Shown piece after piece: positions 33,491 to 41,724 of a stretch of DNA of 43,792 nt. Made by a program: the position numbers and the translations under genes. Below the pieces are notes generated by a model. The model made no database searches. It saw nothing but the letters and a program-made list of their open reading frames with translations, and was not told the DNA's origin. Source of the DNA: OCS116 cluster bacterium AG-430-B22 (GTDB lineage Bacteria > Pseudomonadota > Alphaproteobacteria > MED-G09); NCBI GenBank assembly GCA_003209955.1, contig QCOD01000009.1:1-43792 (forward strand), read 5' to 3'. How positions within the stretch are numbered: position 1 is the stretch's first letter; each line of letters opens with the position of its first letter.

Positions 33491-34279
33491 ATGAACTTTG
33501 AAACAATATTATATGAAAAGAAAAATAATTCAGCTTTAATTACATTAAATAGACCTGAAAAATTAAATGCTTGGACTCCTTTTATGGCCGAAGAACTTGC
33601 TTCAGCTATAAATGAAGCTAATAAAGATAGTTCAGTTGGGGCGATAGTTATGACTGGCGCAGGAAAAGGTTTCTGCGCAGGTGCAGATATTGAAGAAACT
33701 TTTCAAACAAGAATAGATGGAAAAGATCCAGGTAATGATACTCAATCAGGTAGTGGAGGCATGCCCAAGCATGTAAATTGGGTCAAATTAATTAGAGAGT
33801 CAAAACCTATGATTGCTGCAGTGAATGGTGCTGCTGTTGGTATAGGAATTACAATGGTTTTACCTTTTGATATTATTATGGCATCTGAAAAGGCAAAGTT
33901 TGGAATGTTCTTTATTCAAATGGGTTTGGTGCCTGAATTAGCAAGTAGCCATTTCTTAGTACAAAGAATGGGTTTTGGTAAAGCTAGTGAAATGTGTTTA
34001 TCTGGTAGATTGGTAAAAGCTGAAGAAGCTAAAGAATCTAATTTAATTGATTTTATAACATCAGAGGATGAACTTTTACCAGAAGCAATGAGTAAAGCTG
34101 ATGAAATAGGAACTAATCCTAATCCTCAGCTAAAAATGGTTAAAGAACTATTAAGCCTTAATGGAAGTGAGGTTGATTTAGAAAAAGCACAGGAGCGTGA
34201 AAGTGCATTATTAAGGGAATGCTGGAAAACTGAAGAGCATAAAGAAGCGGTAAAAAAGTTTTTAGAAAAAACAAAATAA
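33491..34279 (+). CDS. Enoyl-CoA hydratase/isomerase (crotonase) family protein
   Basis: A 262-residue crotonase-fold enzyme. Oxyanion-hole segments are GAGKGFCAGADIEE (57-70) and AVNGAAVGIGITM (110-122); E149 in QMGLVPELASS is the conserved catalytic-region glutamate. It likely hydrates or isomerises a CoA-thioester. The start is ATG 33491 with AAAGGAAA upstream; a TTG at 33476 would add five residues but place the start against the GFA stop. It ends one base before the VOC gene. Confidence 0.92.
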   Translation: MNFETILYEKKNNSALITLNRPEKLNAWTPFMAEELASAINEANKDSSVGAIVMTGAGKGFCAGADIEETFQTRIDGKDPGNDTQSGSGGMPKHVNWVKLIRESKPMIAAVNGAAVGIGITMVLPFDIIMASEKAKFGMFFIQMGLVPELASSHFLVQRMGFGKASEMCLSGRLVKAEEAKESNLIDFITSEDELLPEAMSKADEIGTNPNPQLKMVKELLSLNGSEVDLEKAQERESALLRECWKTEEHKEAVKKFLEKTK

Positions 34280-34280
34280 C

Positions 34281-34796
34281 ATGTTCAGTTCAAACAAACC
34301 TATTATACAAATTGCTTATGGGGTGGAAGATATTGTTTTAGAAGCAAAAAAATGGTCAAAAAGATTTAATATTGGACCTTTTTACTACAATAAGCACATA
34401 GAAGTTTCCGAATCCAAAATTAATGGTATTGAAAAAAAATTTGATCACTCATCTGCATATGGATGGAAGGAAAACCTTATGATCGAACTTATAAATGATC
34501 ACTCAAAAGTAAATTCATATAATAATGGAATTCATCATATTGCTTGGATTGCTGATGACTTTGTTCAAGAAAGTGAAGAATTGAAAAAACAGGATTGTAA
34601 AGAAGTTCTTTTTGCTAGAGCAGGTGATAGGAATGGAATGAGATTTTCTTGGTTTGATCCAGGAAAAGAAATTGGTCATTTTTATGAAATTTACGAAAAT
34701 AATGATTCACTAAAAAATTTTTATTCATATATTTACAAAGCGTCATTAGAATGGGATGGTACAAATCCCGTAAGACATATTTCAGAAATAGGTTAG
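34281..34796 (+). CDS. VOC (glyoxalase/dioxygenase superfamily) protein
   Basis: A 171-residue protein with the paired beta-alpha-beta-beta-beta modules of the vicinal-oxygen-chelate fold. The first module includes IQIAYGVEDIVLEAKKWSK, the second NGIHHIAWIADDF and ends IGHFYEIYE with the usual metal-ligand glutamate. The IHHIAW histidine is another ligand candidate. Similar proteins are annotated as glyoxalases, epimerases or ring-cleavage enzymes. Function here is unknown, but the position after an enoyl-CoA hydratase gene and before a reductase gene supports a catabolic role. Confidence 0.85.
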   Translation: MFSSNKPIIQIAYGVEDIVLEAKKWSKRFNIGPFYYNKHIEVSESKINGIEKKFDHSSAYGWKENLMIELINDHSKVNSYNNGIHHIAWIADDFVQESEELKKQDCKEVLFARAGDRNGMRFSWFDPGKEIGHFYEIYENNDSLKNFYSYIYKASLEWDGTNPVRHISEIG

Positions 34797-34805
34797 GAGG
34801 AAATT

Positions 34806-35759
34806 ATGGCATTAGTTACTGTATTAAGCGCAAGTGGAAGACCAGGTCTAGCTCAGGTTCGACAACTTATAAAAGCTGGATATGAAGTAAGAGGAACAAC
34901 AAGAAATCCTGAAAGATTAAGTCAATTTGATGATATTGAAGTGGTTAGCGCTGACTACAATGATCCGGACTCAGTTTATGAAGCATGTTTAGGGGCTGAT
35001 TCAGTATTTTATACTAGACCTTCATTTGAAGAGTCACATAAAGCTCTTGATTTCGCAGCCACAGTAGGTTCTGCAGCAAAAAGGGCTAATGTAAGAAGAC
35101 TTATTTATAATACTTGCTGCTGGGGTCCTCCTGAAGAATTAGGTGATGTAGGACAAGTTGGCTATGATAGCGTTAAATTAATGATTAATACTTTAAAACA
35201 AGCAGGAGTTCAAACTACTACATTTCAACCAGTTCTATTTATGGATAATCTTTTAACTGATTGGGCTAGAGAAGATATAATGAATAACAATTTATATACA
35301 TATCCTCACAACCCTAATCTTGAAGCAAGTTGGATATGTCTTGATGATGTAGCAAAATTTATGATTGCTGCTATTGATAGAGATGACTTAATTGGTAGAA
35401 ATATAAATATTGGTGGACCTGAAGTATTTACTCCTCCGAGAGTTGCAGATCTTCTATCAGGTCACTTTGGCAAGCCTATCAAATATGAAGAGTTAAGTTT
35501 AGTTGATTTCTCTAATAGACTCTATGATATCTTTTTTTCAGATATTGATGAAGATATGAGAGGTGGTCGATCTGAAAATAGAGACGCTTTTATTGAAAGT
35601 ATGTCAGACTTTTATAAATTTAATAATGTGTCTGAACACAAACCTTTCAAAGTTGATATGGCGCCTGTTTTGAAAGAAATACCAATTGAACTTACACCTT
35701 TTAGTGAATGGATAAGCCAACAAGATTGGAATGAAAAAGTTGATACGAAAGCAGGCTAA
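34806..35759 (+). CDS. NmrA-like NAD(P)-binding reductase
   Basis: A 317-residue atypical short-chain dehydrogenase of the NmrA/HSCARG branch. The nucleotide-binding turn is VLSASGRPGLAQVRQLIKAG at 6-25, followed by RGTTRNPERL, a basic segment that suggests NADPH, then DIEVVSADYNDPDSV and GADSVFYTRPS. The usual SDR catalytic YxxxK is not evident (a VGYDSVKLMI sequence is in the right area). Members act as quinone or other reductases or as redox sensors. Ribosome site AGGAGG overlaps the preceding stop codon. The stop overlaps that of convergent korB by four bases. Confidence 0.85.
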   Translation: MALVTVLSASGRPGLAQVRQLIKAGYEVRGTTRNPERLSQFDDIEVVSADYNDPDSVYEACLGADSVFYTRPSFEESHKALDFAATVGSAAKRANVRRLIYNTCCWGPPEELGDVGQVGYDSVKLMINTLKQAGVQTTTFQPVLFMDNLLTDWAREDIMNNNLYTYPHNPNLEASWICLDDVAKFMIAAIDRDDLIGRNINIGGPEVFTPPRVADLLSGHFGKPIKYEELSLVDFSNRLYDIFFSDIDEDMRGGRSENRDAFIESMSDFYKFNNVSEHKPFKVDMAPVLKEIPIELTPFSEWISQQDWNEKVDTKAG

Positions 35760-36811
35760 GAAAAGCTCTTATTAACTTGTCGAAGCTTTTTAAGACCTGG
35801 GGAAAGATCTTTTTTCTTAAGCTGGTTTAGAGGTTTTTCAGTTGTAAGAAGGGTATCGTGAAGATCTTCTTCGTTTTGATCTAGATATATTAACCCGGTA
35901 ATAATTTCTCCTTTGTCACGTGAGTCATTAATCTTACCAATTGCTTTTCTTCTGCTACCTGGATCATAGCTCTTGTTTAATTTATGAAGCAACATCTTTG
36001 ATCCATCATGAACATTAACTTCAATTGATTTGCCTTCTGCATAGTTAACAGAAATTTCTTCATTTTCAGGAATAACATCAAGGAAACCAACAGCTTCGTT
36101 ATGCTCTCTGAAATATTCATAACTCTTAGTTGACTGAGCATGATTATTAAATGTAACACAAGGTGAAATTACATCTATAAATGCAAAACCTTTATAACTA
36201 AGTGCTGCCCTAATTAAGGGTATCAATTGATCTTTATCTCCAGAAAAACTACGTGCAACAAATCCTGCACCTAATTGAATAGCAAGAGCAGCTAGATCAA
36301 TTGATTCAAACATATTATCTACGCCTTTTCTACTCTTTGATTCTTTATCATTAGTGGCTGAAAATTGACCTTTAGTTAAACCATATGTTCCATTATTTTC
36401 ACATATATAAACCATATTTAATCGTCTACGCATAATATGACAAAATTGACCTAATCCTATTGATGCCGTATCACCATCGCCAGATACACCTAGATAGTAT
36501 AAATCTCTATTAGCTAGATTAGCTCCAGTAGCAACTGATGGCATTCTTCCATGCACAGAGTTAAAACCATGAGATTTATTCAAGAAGTATGTAGGTGTTT
36601 TCGAAGAGCATCCAATGCCAGAGAGTTTCGCTAACCTGTGAGCAGGTATAGATAATTGAAAACATGCTTCAATAATAGCAGAAGATACTGAGTCATGACC
36701 GCATCCTGCACATAAAGTAGATAAAGCCCCCTCATAATCCCTTCTTGTTAAACCAAGTTTATTTTTTGGTAAATTGGGGTGTCTAGCATTTGGTTTTTTT
36801 ATGAAACTCAT
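35756..36811 (-). CDS. korB: 2-oxoacid:ferredoxin oxidoreductase, beta subunit
   Basis: TPP and [4Fe-4S] subunit of a 2-oxoacid:acceptor oxidoreductase, most likely for 2-oxoglutarate. Over 351 residues: cluster cysteines C34 and C37 (LCAGCGHD), C68 (GIGCSSK) and a fourth in ISPCVTFNNH; TPP/Mg segment VSGDGDTASIGLGQFCH followed by ICENNGTYGLTKGQ. These motifs match the KorB/OorB branch. It follows the alpha subunit gene with a 3-base gap. Substrate is inferred from the sucAB neighbourhood and family; pyruvate or branched-chain oxoacids are alternatives. Symbol given by family only. Confidence 0.88.
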   Translation of the reverse strand: MSFIKKPNARHPNLPKNKLGLTRRDYEGALSTLCAGCGHDSVSSAIIEACFQLSIPAHRLAKLSGIGCSSKTPTYFLNKSHGFNSVHGRMPSVATGANLANRDLYYLGVSGDGDTASIGLGQFCHIMRRRLNMVYICENNGTYGLTKGQFSATNDKESKSRKGVDNMFESIDLAALAIQLGAGFVARSFSGDKDQLIPLIRAALSYKGFAFIDVISPCVTFNNHAQSTKSYEYFREHNEAVGFLDVIPENEEISVNYAEGKSIEVNVHDGSKMLLHKLNKSYDPGSRRKAIGKINDSRDKGEIITGLIYLDQNEEDLHDTLLTTEKPLNQLKKKDLSPGLKKLRQVNKSFS

Positions 36812-36814
36812 TTT

Positions 36815-38647
36815 TTACGCCGCTGTTCTTGATTTTTTAACTTTTGCTATAATTTTTTTATTGTTCTTAACTTTTGATTTAAATTCATCAACAATAAATT
36901 TTGCAGTTAATGGACTTCCATCAAAATTTAAAATGGAAACAAATTGATTTATATCTACTTCTAATTCATTTGAAATTAAAAATTTCATTTGTGCATCCCT
37001 ATTTTGTTCAAGAATAAATAAGTGATCATTTTCACTGATAAAATTTTCAAGAGTCTTATCAAATGGAAAAGAGCGAATACGAATCTTATTTATATCGTAA
37101 CCTTCCTCACTTAAGTAATCTATTGCTTCATCAACGGCAGGGGTTGTAGAACCAAAATAAATTAACCCAACATCGGTTTTATTTTTTGCATTTCTTCTAA
37201 TTGATTTAGGTAAATATTTTGTCGATTTGTTGAATTTTTTTGTAATTCTCAAAAGATTTTCAGCATTAATTCTTCCATCTTCAGTATATCCAGCAAAAGC
37301 GTCATGGGAAGTACCTCTAGTAAAAAAAGATCCTTTACTTGGGTGTGTCCCTGGAATAGTTCTATACGGAATTCCATCACCATCAATATCTAAATATCTT
37401 CCCCACATTTCAATTGAATCAAGATCTTTAGCCGATAAGACCTTACCTCTATCAAAATTATGCTTATCATCATAAGTTAATTCATCAACCACCCAATCAT
37501 TCATACCAATATCCAAATCACTCATAAATATTACAGGAGTTTGAAGTCTTTCAGCTATATCAAAGGCATCCACAGACATTTCAAAACATTCTTTAGGGTC
37601 AGAAGGAAAAAGGAGTATTTGTGTAGTATCACCATGAGAAGCATATGCTGAAGATAAAATATCTGACTGTTGCGTTCTAGTTGGCATACCAGTTGATGGC
37701 CCCCCTCTTTGAATATTAAAAAGAACCAGAGGGATTTCAGCAAAATATGCTAGACCAAGAAATTCAGACATAAGAGATACACCTGGTCCTGAAGTAGCGG
37801 TAAATGCTCTTGCGCCATTCCAATTAGCTCCTATAGCCATACCTATTGCCGATAGCTCATCTTCAGCCTGAACAACAGCACCTTTAATATTACCTTTTGA
37901 ATCGGATCTAAACATATGAAGATATTTTTCAAAGGCCTCAGCCAATGATGTTGATGGAGTAATTGGATACCATGAAGCAACAGTAGCGCCTGCAAAAATA
38001 CAACCGAGTCCAGAAGCTTCATTACCCTGTATCATAATTTTCTTACTTTTTTGTTTCATCAATTTTAATTGCAAACCAAAATCAGAAGATAAATTCTCTT
38101 GCGCATATTTTCGGCCTAAACCAAGTGCATGTAAATTTGGTTCAATTAATTTAGGTTTTTTTTGAAACTCTTCTTTTATCAAACCCTTTAAAACAGAAAT
38201 ATCTATTTTAAAAAGAACAGATAAGGCACCTAAACAAATAATGTTTTTAAATAATTGCCTTTGTCTTGGATCATCATAATGTTCAGCACAAATACTGGCC
38301 ATTGGTATTCCAATAACATTAATATCTTTTCTAGGAAATTTCCTTTCCATGGTACTATCGTAAATAAGGTAGCCACCTTTAACTAATTCCTTAAGATCAG
38401 ATTGATATGTTTGCGGGTTTAGAGCTATTAGACAATCTACACCATCTCTTCTTGCTATATAGCCATCTTTATTCACTCGAATTTCATACCATGTTGGTAG
38501 TCCTTGAATATTTGATGGGAAAATATTTTTTGGGCTAACAGGTATCCCCATTCTAAAAATAGTTTTAGCAAACATTAAGTTTGCACTGGCAGATCCTGAA
38601 CCATTAACATTCGCAAACTTAATTACAAAATCATTCACTTTTGTCAT
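36815..38647 (-). CDS. korA: 2-oxoacid:ferredoxin oxidoreductase, fused gamma-alpha subunit
   Basis: About 610 residues. The gamma domain is N-terminal (about 1-190: ANVNGSGSASANLMFAKTIF) and the alpha domain C-terminal (from about 205: GNEASGLGCIFAGATVASWY then PITPSTSLAEAF), with FTATSGPGVSLMSEFLGLA in the pyrimidine-binding region. The fused layout is that of KorA from Mycobacterium tuberculosis and various bacteria. The longest frame starts at GTG 38656, but ATG 38645-38647 overlaps the preceding stop in a classic ATGA junction and is preferred. It forms a three-gene unit with the Fe-S flavoprotein and korB. Confidence 0.88.
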   Translation of the reverse strand: MTKVNDFVIKFANVNGSGSASANLMFAKTIFRMGIPVSPKNIFPSNIQGLPTWYEIRVNKDGYIARRDGVDCLIALNPQTYQSDLKELVKGGYLIYDSTMERKFPRKDINVIGIPMASICAEHYDDPRQRQLFKNIICLGALSVLFKIDISVLKGLIKEEFQKKPKLIEPNLHALGLGRKYAQENLSSDFGLQLKLMKQKSKKIMIQGNEASGLGCIFAGATVASWYPITPSTSLAEAFEKYLHMFRSDSKGNIKGAVVQAEDELSAIGMAIGANWNGARAFTATSGPGVSLMSEFLGLAYFAEIPLVLFNIQRGGPSTGMPTRTQQSDILSSAYASHGDTTQILLFPSDPKECFEMSVDAFDIAERLQTPVIFMSDLDIGMNDWVVDELTYDDKHNFDRGKVLSAKDLDSIEMWGRYLDIDGDGIPYRTIPGTHPSKGSFFTRGTSHDAFAGYTEDGRINAENLLRITKKFNKSTKYLPKSIRRNAKNKTDVGLIYFGSTTPAVDEAIDYLSEEGYDINKIRIRSFPFDKTLENFISENDHLFILEQNRDAQMKFLISNELEVDINQFVSILNFDGSPLTAKFIVDEFKSKVKNNKKIIAKVKKSRTAA

Positions 38648-40425
38648 TTCTTGCACCCATCATGGGACTGAGCTCCAAAATAAAAGAATTTTTGCATATC
38701 CCAAGCACCAGTTGGACATCTCTCAGCACACAAGCCGCAGTGCAAGCAAAGATCTTCGTCTTTAACCATAACCCTCTTCGTAGGTAATTTTCCGGAAACA
38801 TATAAATCTTGAGCAAGATTAAGAGCTGGTACCCTAATATTTTCTCTTAACTCTTGTTCATCAGCATTTTGAATAAAATTAATACAATCTTCTGGGCATA
38901 TATCGACACACGCATCACATTCAATACATCTTTTTTCTTCAAAAACTGTTTGAACATCACAATTTAGACATCTAGCAGCCTCTTCAAATGCCATTCTATC
39001 ATCATAACCTAATTCAACTTCAACTTTTCTATCAGCTAATGTAACTTTAGGATCAGCATGAGGAACTGCTAATCTATCTACTTCAGCATAACCATTATCG
39101 TAAGACCATTCATGCAAACCCATTTTTGTTGATTCAAGAAAAACATGGGGCTCAGGTCTTTTTTTAAGACTCTTATTATTACAAAATAAATCAATTGAAA
39201 TTGCAGCTTGATGAGCATGTGCAACAGCCGTTATTATGTTCTCTGGTCCCCAAGCAGCATCTCCTCCAAAGAAAACTCTAGGTAAAGTTGATTGCATTGT
39301 TGTTCTATCAACTATCGGCATATCCCATTCGCCAAACTCAATACCAATATCTTTTTCAATCCACTCAAAAGCGTTATCCTGACCAATAGCCATTAGAACA
39401 TCATCACACTCAACAATTTCAATAGGCTCTCCTGTTGGTATGAGCTTTCTTCTTCCATCTTTATACTCAGCTTTTACTTTTTCAAACGCAACAGCTTTAA
39501 GCTTACCATTTTTATGAATAAATTCTTTTGGAACATGGTTTTCATAAATGGGAATATTCTCCATTTCAGCTTCTTCAATTTCCCAATCTGAAGCTTTCAT
39601 ATCTACTTTTGGAGATCTAACATAAACTCTAACATCTTTACCTCCAAGTCTTATAGCGGTTCTGCAACAATCCATTGCAGTATTTCCACCTCCAAGAACA
39701 ATAACTTTCTTACCAATTTTTTTTACATGTTCAAATGCAACAGATGCTAGGAAGTCAATACCAATATGAATGTTCTTATCGCATTCTTCTCGACCAGGTA
39801 TATTTAGATCTTTTCCTTTTGGCGCTCCTGTTCCAACAAAAACTGCATCAAAGTCTTCCTTTAAAAATTCTTTTAGACTTTTAATTTCTTTATTATATTG
39901 AACTTCAACTCCCATATTAATAATACGATCACACTCTTCATTTAGAACCTCTTCAGGAAGTCTAAATGATGGAATATTTGTTCGCATCAATCCGCCAGGA
40001 ACGGGATCTCTTTCAAAGATTTTACATTCATAACCTAAGGGCATTAAGTCTCGCGCAACTGCAAGAGAAACGGGTCCAGCACCTAATAAAGCTATTTTTT
40101 TTCCGTTTTTCTGCTCTGGTGCAGTAGGTATTAAATCATCTATTTCACCCTTATAATCAGCAGCTACTCTTTTCAATCGACATATAGCAACGGGTTCGTC
40201 CTCTACTCGAACCCTTCTGCACGCCGGCTCACAAGGTCGATCACATGTCCTTCCGAGGATTCCAGGAAATACATTTGACTCCCAGTTAATCATATATGCA
40301 TCTGTATATCTTCCAGCCGCAATTAACCGAATATATTCCGGAACGGGTGTGTGGGCAGGACAAGCCCATTGACAATCAACTACCTTATGAAAGTATTCTG
40401 GATTCGATATTTTAGTCGGCTTCAT
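38644..40425 (-). CDS. GltD-like FAD/NAD(P) oxidoreductase with two [4Fe-4S] clusters
   Basis: A 593-residue flavoprotein. N-terminal Fe-S segment with C18 and C22 (DCQWACPAH) and C61, C65, C69 (RTCDRPCEPACRR); FAD site LLGAGPVSLAVARDL at 113-127, where a serine takes the third glycine position; NAD(P) site VLGGGNTAMDCCRTA; C-terminal ferredoxin domain with CIECDACVDICPEDC and CLHCGLCAERCPTGAW, each C-xx-C-xx-C-xxx-C. It resembles the small subunit of glutamate synthase, but no gltB is present. Because it is the first gene of the korA-korB unit, it probably moves electrons between the oxidoreductase and NAD(P)H or ferredoxin (inference). Confidence 0.87.
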   Translation of the reverse strand: MKPTKISNPEYFHKVVDCQWACPAHTPVPEYIRLIAAGRYTDAYMINWESNVFPGILGRTCDRPCEPACRRVRVEDEPVAICRLKRVAADYKGEIDDLIPTAPEQKNGKKIALLGAGPVSLAVARDLMPLGYECKIFERDPVPGGLMRTNIPSFRLPEEVLNEECDRIINMGVEVQYNKEIKSLKEFLKEDFDAVFVGTGAPKGKDLNIPGREECDKNIHIGIDFLASVAFEHVKKIGKKVIVLGGGNTAMDCCRTAIRLGGKDVRVYVRSPKVDMKASDWEIEEAEMENIPIYENHVPKEFIHKNGKLKAVAFEKVKAEYKDGRRKLIPTGEPIEIVECDDVLMAIGQDNAFEWIEKDIGIEFGEWDMPIVDRTTMQSTLPRVFFGGDAAWGPENIITAVAHAHQAAISIDLFCNNKSLKKRPEPHVFLESTKMGLHEWSYDNGYAEVDRLAVPHADPKVTLADRKVEVELGYDDRMAFEEAARCLNCDVQTVFEEKRCIECDACVDICPEDCINFIQNADEQELRENIRVPALNLAQDLYVSGKLPTKRVMVKDEDLCLHCGLCAERCPTGAWDMQKFFYFGAQSHDGCKK

Positions 40426-40570
40426 TCAATAATCCCCCTGACAATTGAGCAAACCGAATCAATTTCAAAAATTGATTTTCTAACTAATAAAATTGACTTT
40501 ATCTCTAGTCAATCAAAATACGATTTTAAAGTAGCCAATAATTGTGGCAATATAATGTTTTTTTATTGAA

Positions 40571-41722
40571 TTATTCTTTATAAAGATTGGCTGGATTTTC
40601 TATCTCATTCTTTATGTGAACAAGAAATGAAACAGCCTCTTTTCCATCAATAATTCTATGATCATAACTTAGAGCAAGATACATCATTGGTCTTATTTCA
40701 ATTTTACCCTCCACAGCGATAGGCCTATCTTGGATCTTATGCATTCCGAGAATAGCTGTTTGGGGTGCATTCAATATCGGTGTTGATAGAAGCGATCCAA
40801 AAACCCCTCCGTTGGAAATAGTGAATGTACCACCTTGCATCTCCTCAATAGTGAGTTTACCTTTCCGAGCTTTTTCAGAGTATTTTAATGTTAATTTTTC
40901 TATATCACTAATCTTCAACAAATCTGCATCTTTGATAATTGGAACAGTTAATCCTCTATCAGTGGAAACAGCCACTCCAATATCTTTAAAACCATGGAAA
41001 ACAATTTCTTCACCATCAATACTTGCATTAACTTGAGGGTATTCATTCAAAGCACTAACTGCAGCAGATACAAAAAAGCCCATATATCCTAATTTTATTT
41101 GATTTTTTTTAAAGAAGTCTTCACCTTTCTGTTCTCTTATTTTCATTATTTCAGTCATATCAACTTCATTAAAAGTTGTAAGCATGGCAGTTTCCCTTTG
41201 AACATTTACCAAACGTTCGGCAACTGTTTTTCTTAATCTGCTCATGGGGACCCTTTTGGTCTCTCTGACTACTGCTTCTTTTATTATCCGCTCATTATTA
41301 GAAATATAATTTATTAAATCTTGTTTAATAATCCGGCCTGATTTACCAGTACCTTTTACAAGGCTTAAGTCTATCGCATTATCTTTAGCAAATTTATTTA
41401 CTGAATTACTAATTAACGGTTCTTTATTTTCTATTTTAGGTGTTTCATATTTTTTAGATTTTTTTCCTTTAATTAATTCTCTTTCACCAACCTCATATTC
41501 ACCAATAACTTCTCCACTGTTAACTACCTCACCCTCAGCTTTAAGAATTTTAGTCATAACGCCATCATTAGCTGCCACTACTTCAATAACAACTTTATCA
41601 GTTTCAATTTCTGCTAAAACTTCATCTTGAATAATCATTTCACCTTCTAATTTTTTCCAATTAGCTATCACTCCTTCTTCAACAGATTCAGGATATGTTG
41701 GTGATAAAATCTTTTCCTTCAT
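40571..41722 (-). CDS. sucB: Dihydrolipoyllysine succinyltransferase (E2 of 2-oxoglutarate dehydrogenase)
   Basis: Core E2 enzyme of the 2-oxoglutarate dehydrogenase complex, 383 residues. One lipoyl domain at 1-80 with lipoyl lysine K43 ([11 protein letters not shown]), a peripheral-subunit-binding domain near 105-140 ([20 protein letters not shown]), then the catalytic domain with H355 and D359 ([12 protein letters not shown]). It starts 2 bases after sucA. No lpd (E3) gene follows; the 2-oxoacid:ferredoxin module comes next after a 145-base gap, with no terminator that I could identify in it. Confidence 0.95.
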   Translation of the reverse strand: MKEKILSPTYPESVEEGVIANWKKLEGEMIIQDEVLAEIETDKVVIEVVAANDGVMTKILKAEGEVVNSGEVIGEYEVGERELIKGKKSKKYETPKIENKEPLISNSVNKFAKDNAIDLSLVKGTGKSGRIIKQDLINYISNNERIIKEAVVRETKRVPMSRLRKTVAERLVNVQRETAMLTTFNEVDMTEIMKIREQKGEDFFKKNQIKLGYMGFFVSAAVSALNEYPQVNASIDGEEIVFHGFKDIGVAVSTDRGLTVPIIKDADLLKISDIEKLTLKYSEKARKGKLTIEEMQGGTFTISNGGVFGSLLSTPILNAPQTAILGMHKIQDRPIAVEGKIEIRPMMYLALSYDHRIIDGKEAVSFLVHIKNEIENPANLYKE

Positions 41723-41724
41723 TT

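Noticed and set aside
38644-40425. Glutamate synthase small subunit (gltD).
   Set aside because: No gltB is adjacent, the protein carries an extra C-terminal two-cluster ferredoxin domain, and it overlaps korA, so a role with the 2-oxoacid:ferredoxin oxidoreductase is more likely.
40471-40495. Inverted repeat AATCAATTT/AAATTGATT in the gap downstream of sucB as a terminator.
   Set aside because: All pairs but two are A-T, and on the minus strand, where the neighbouring genes lie, no T run follows. It is too weak to call.
40351-40569. A 72-codon plus-strand frame reaching into the gap between sucB and the GltD-like gene.
   Set aside because: It overlaps the strongly supported start of the GltD-like gene on the other strand, has no ribosome site and resembles no protein I know.
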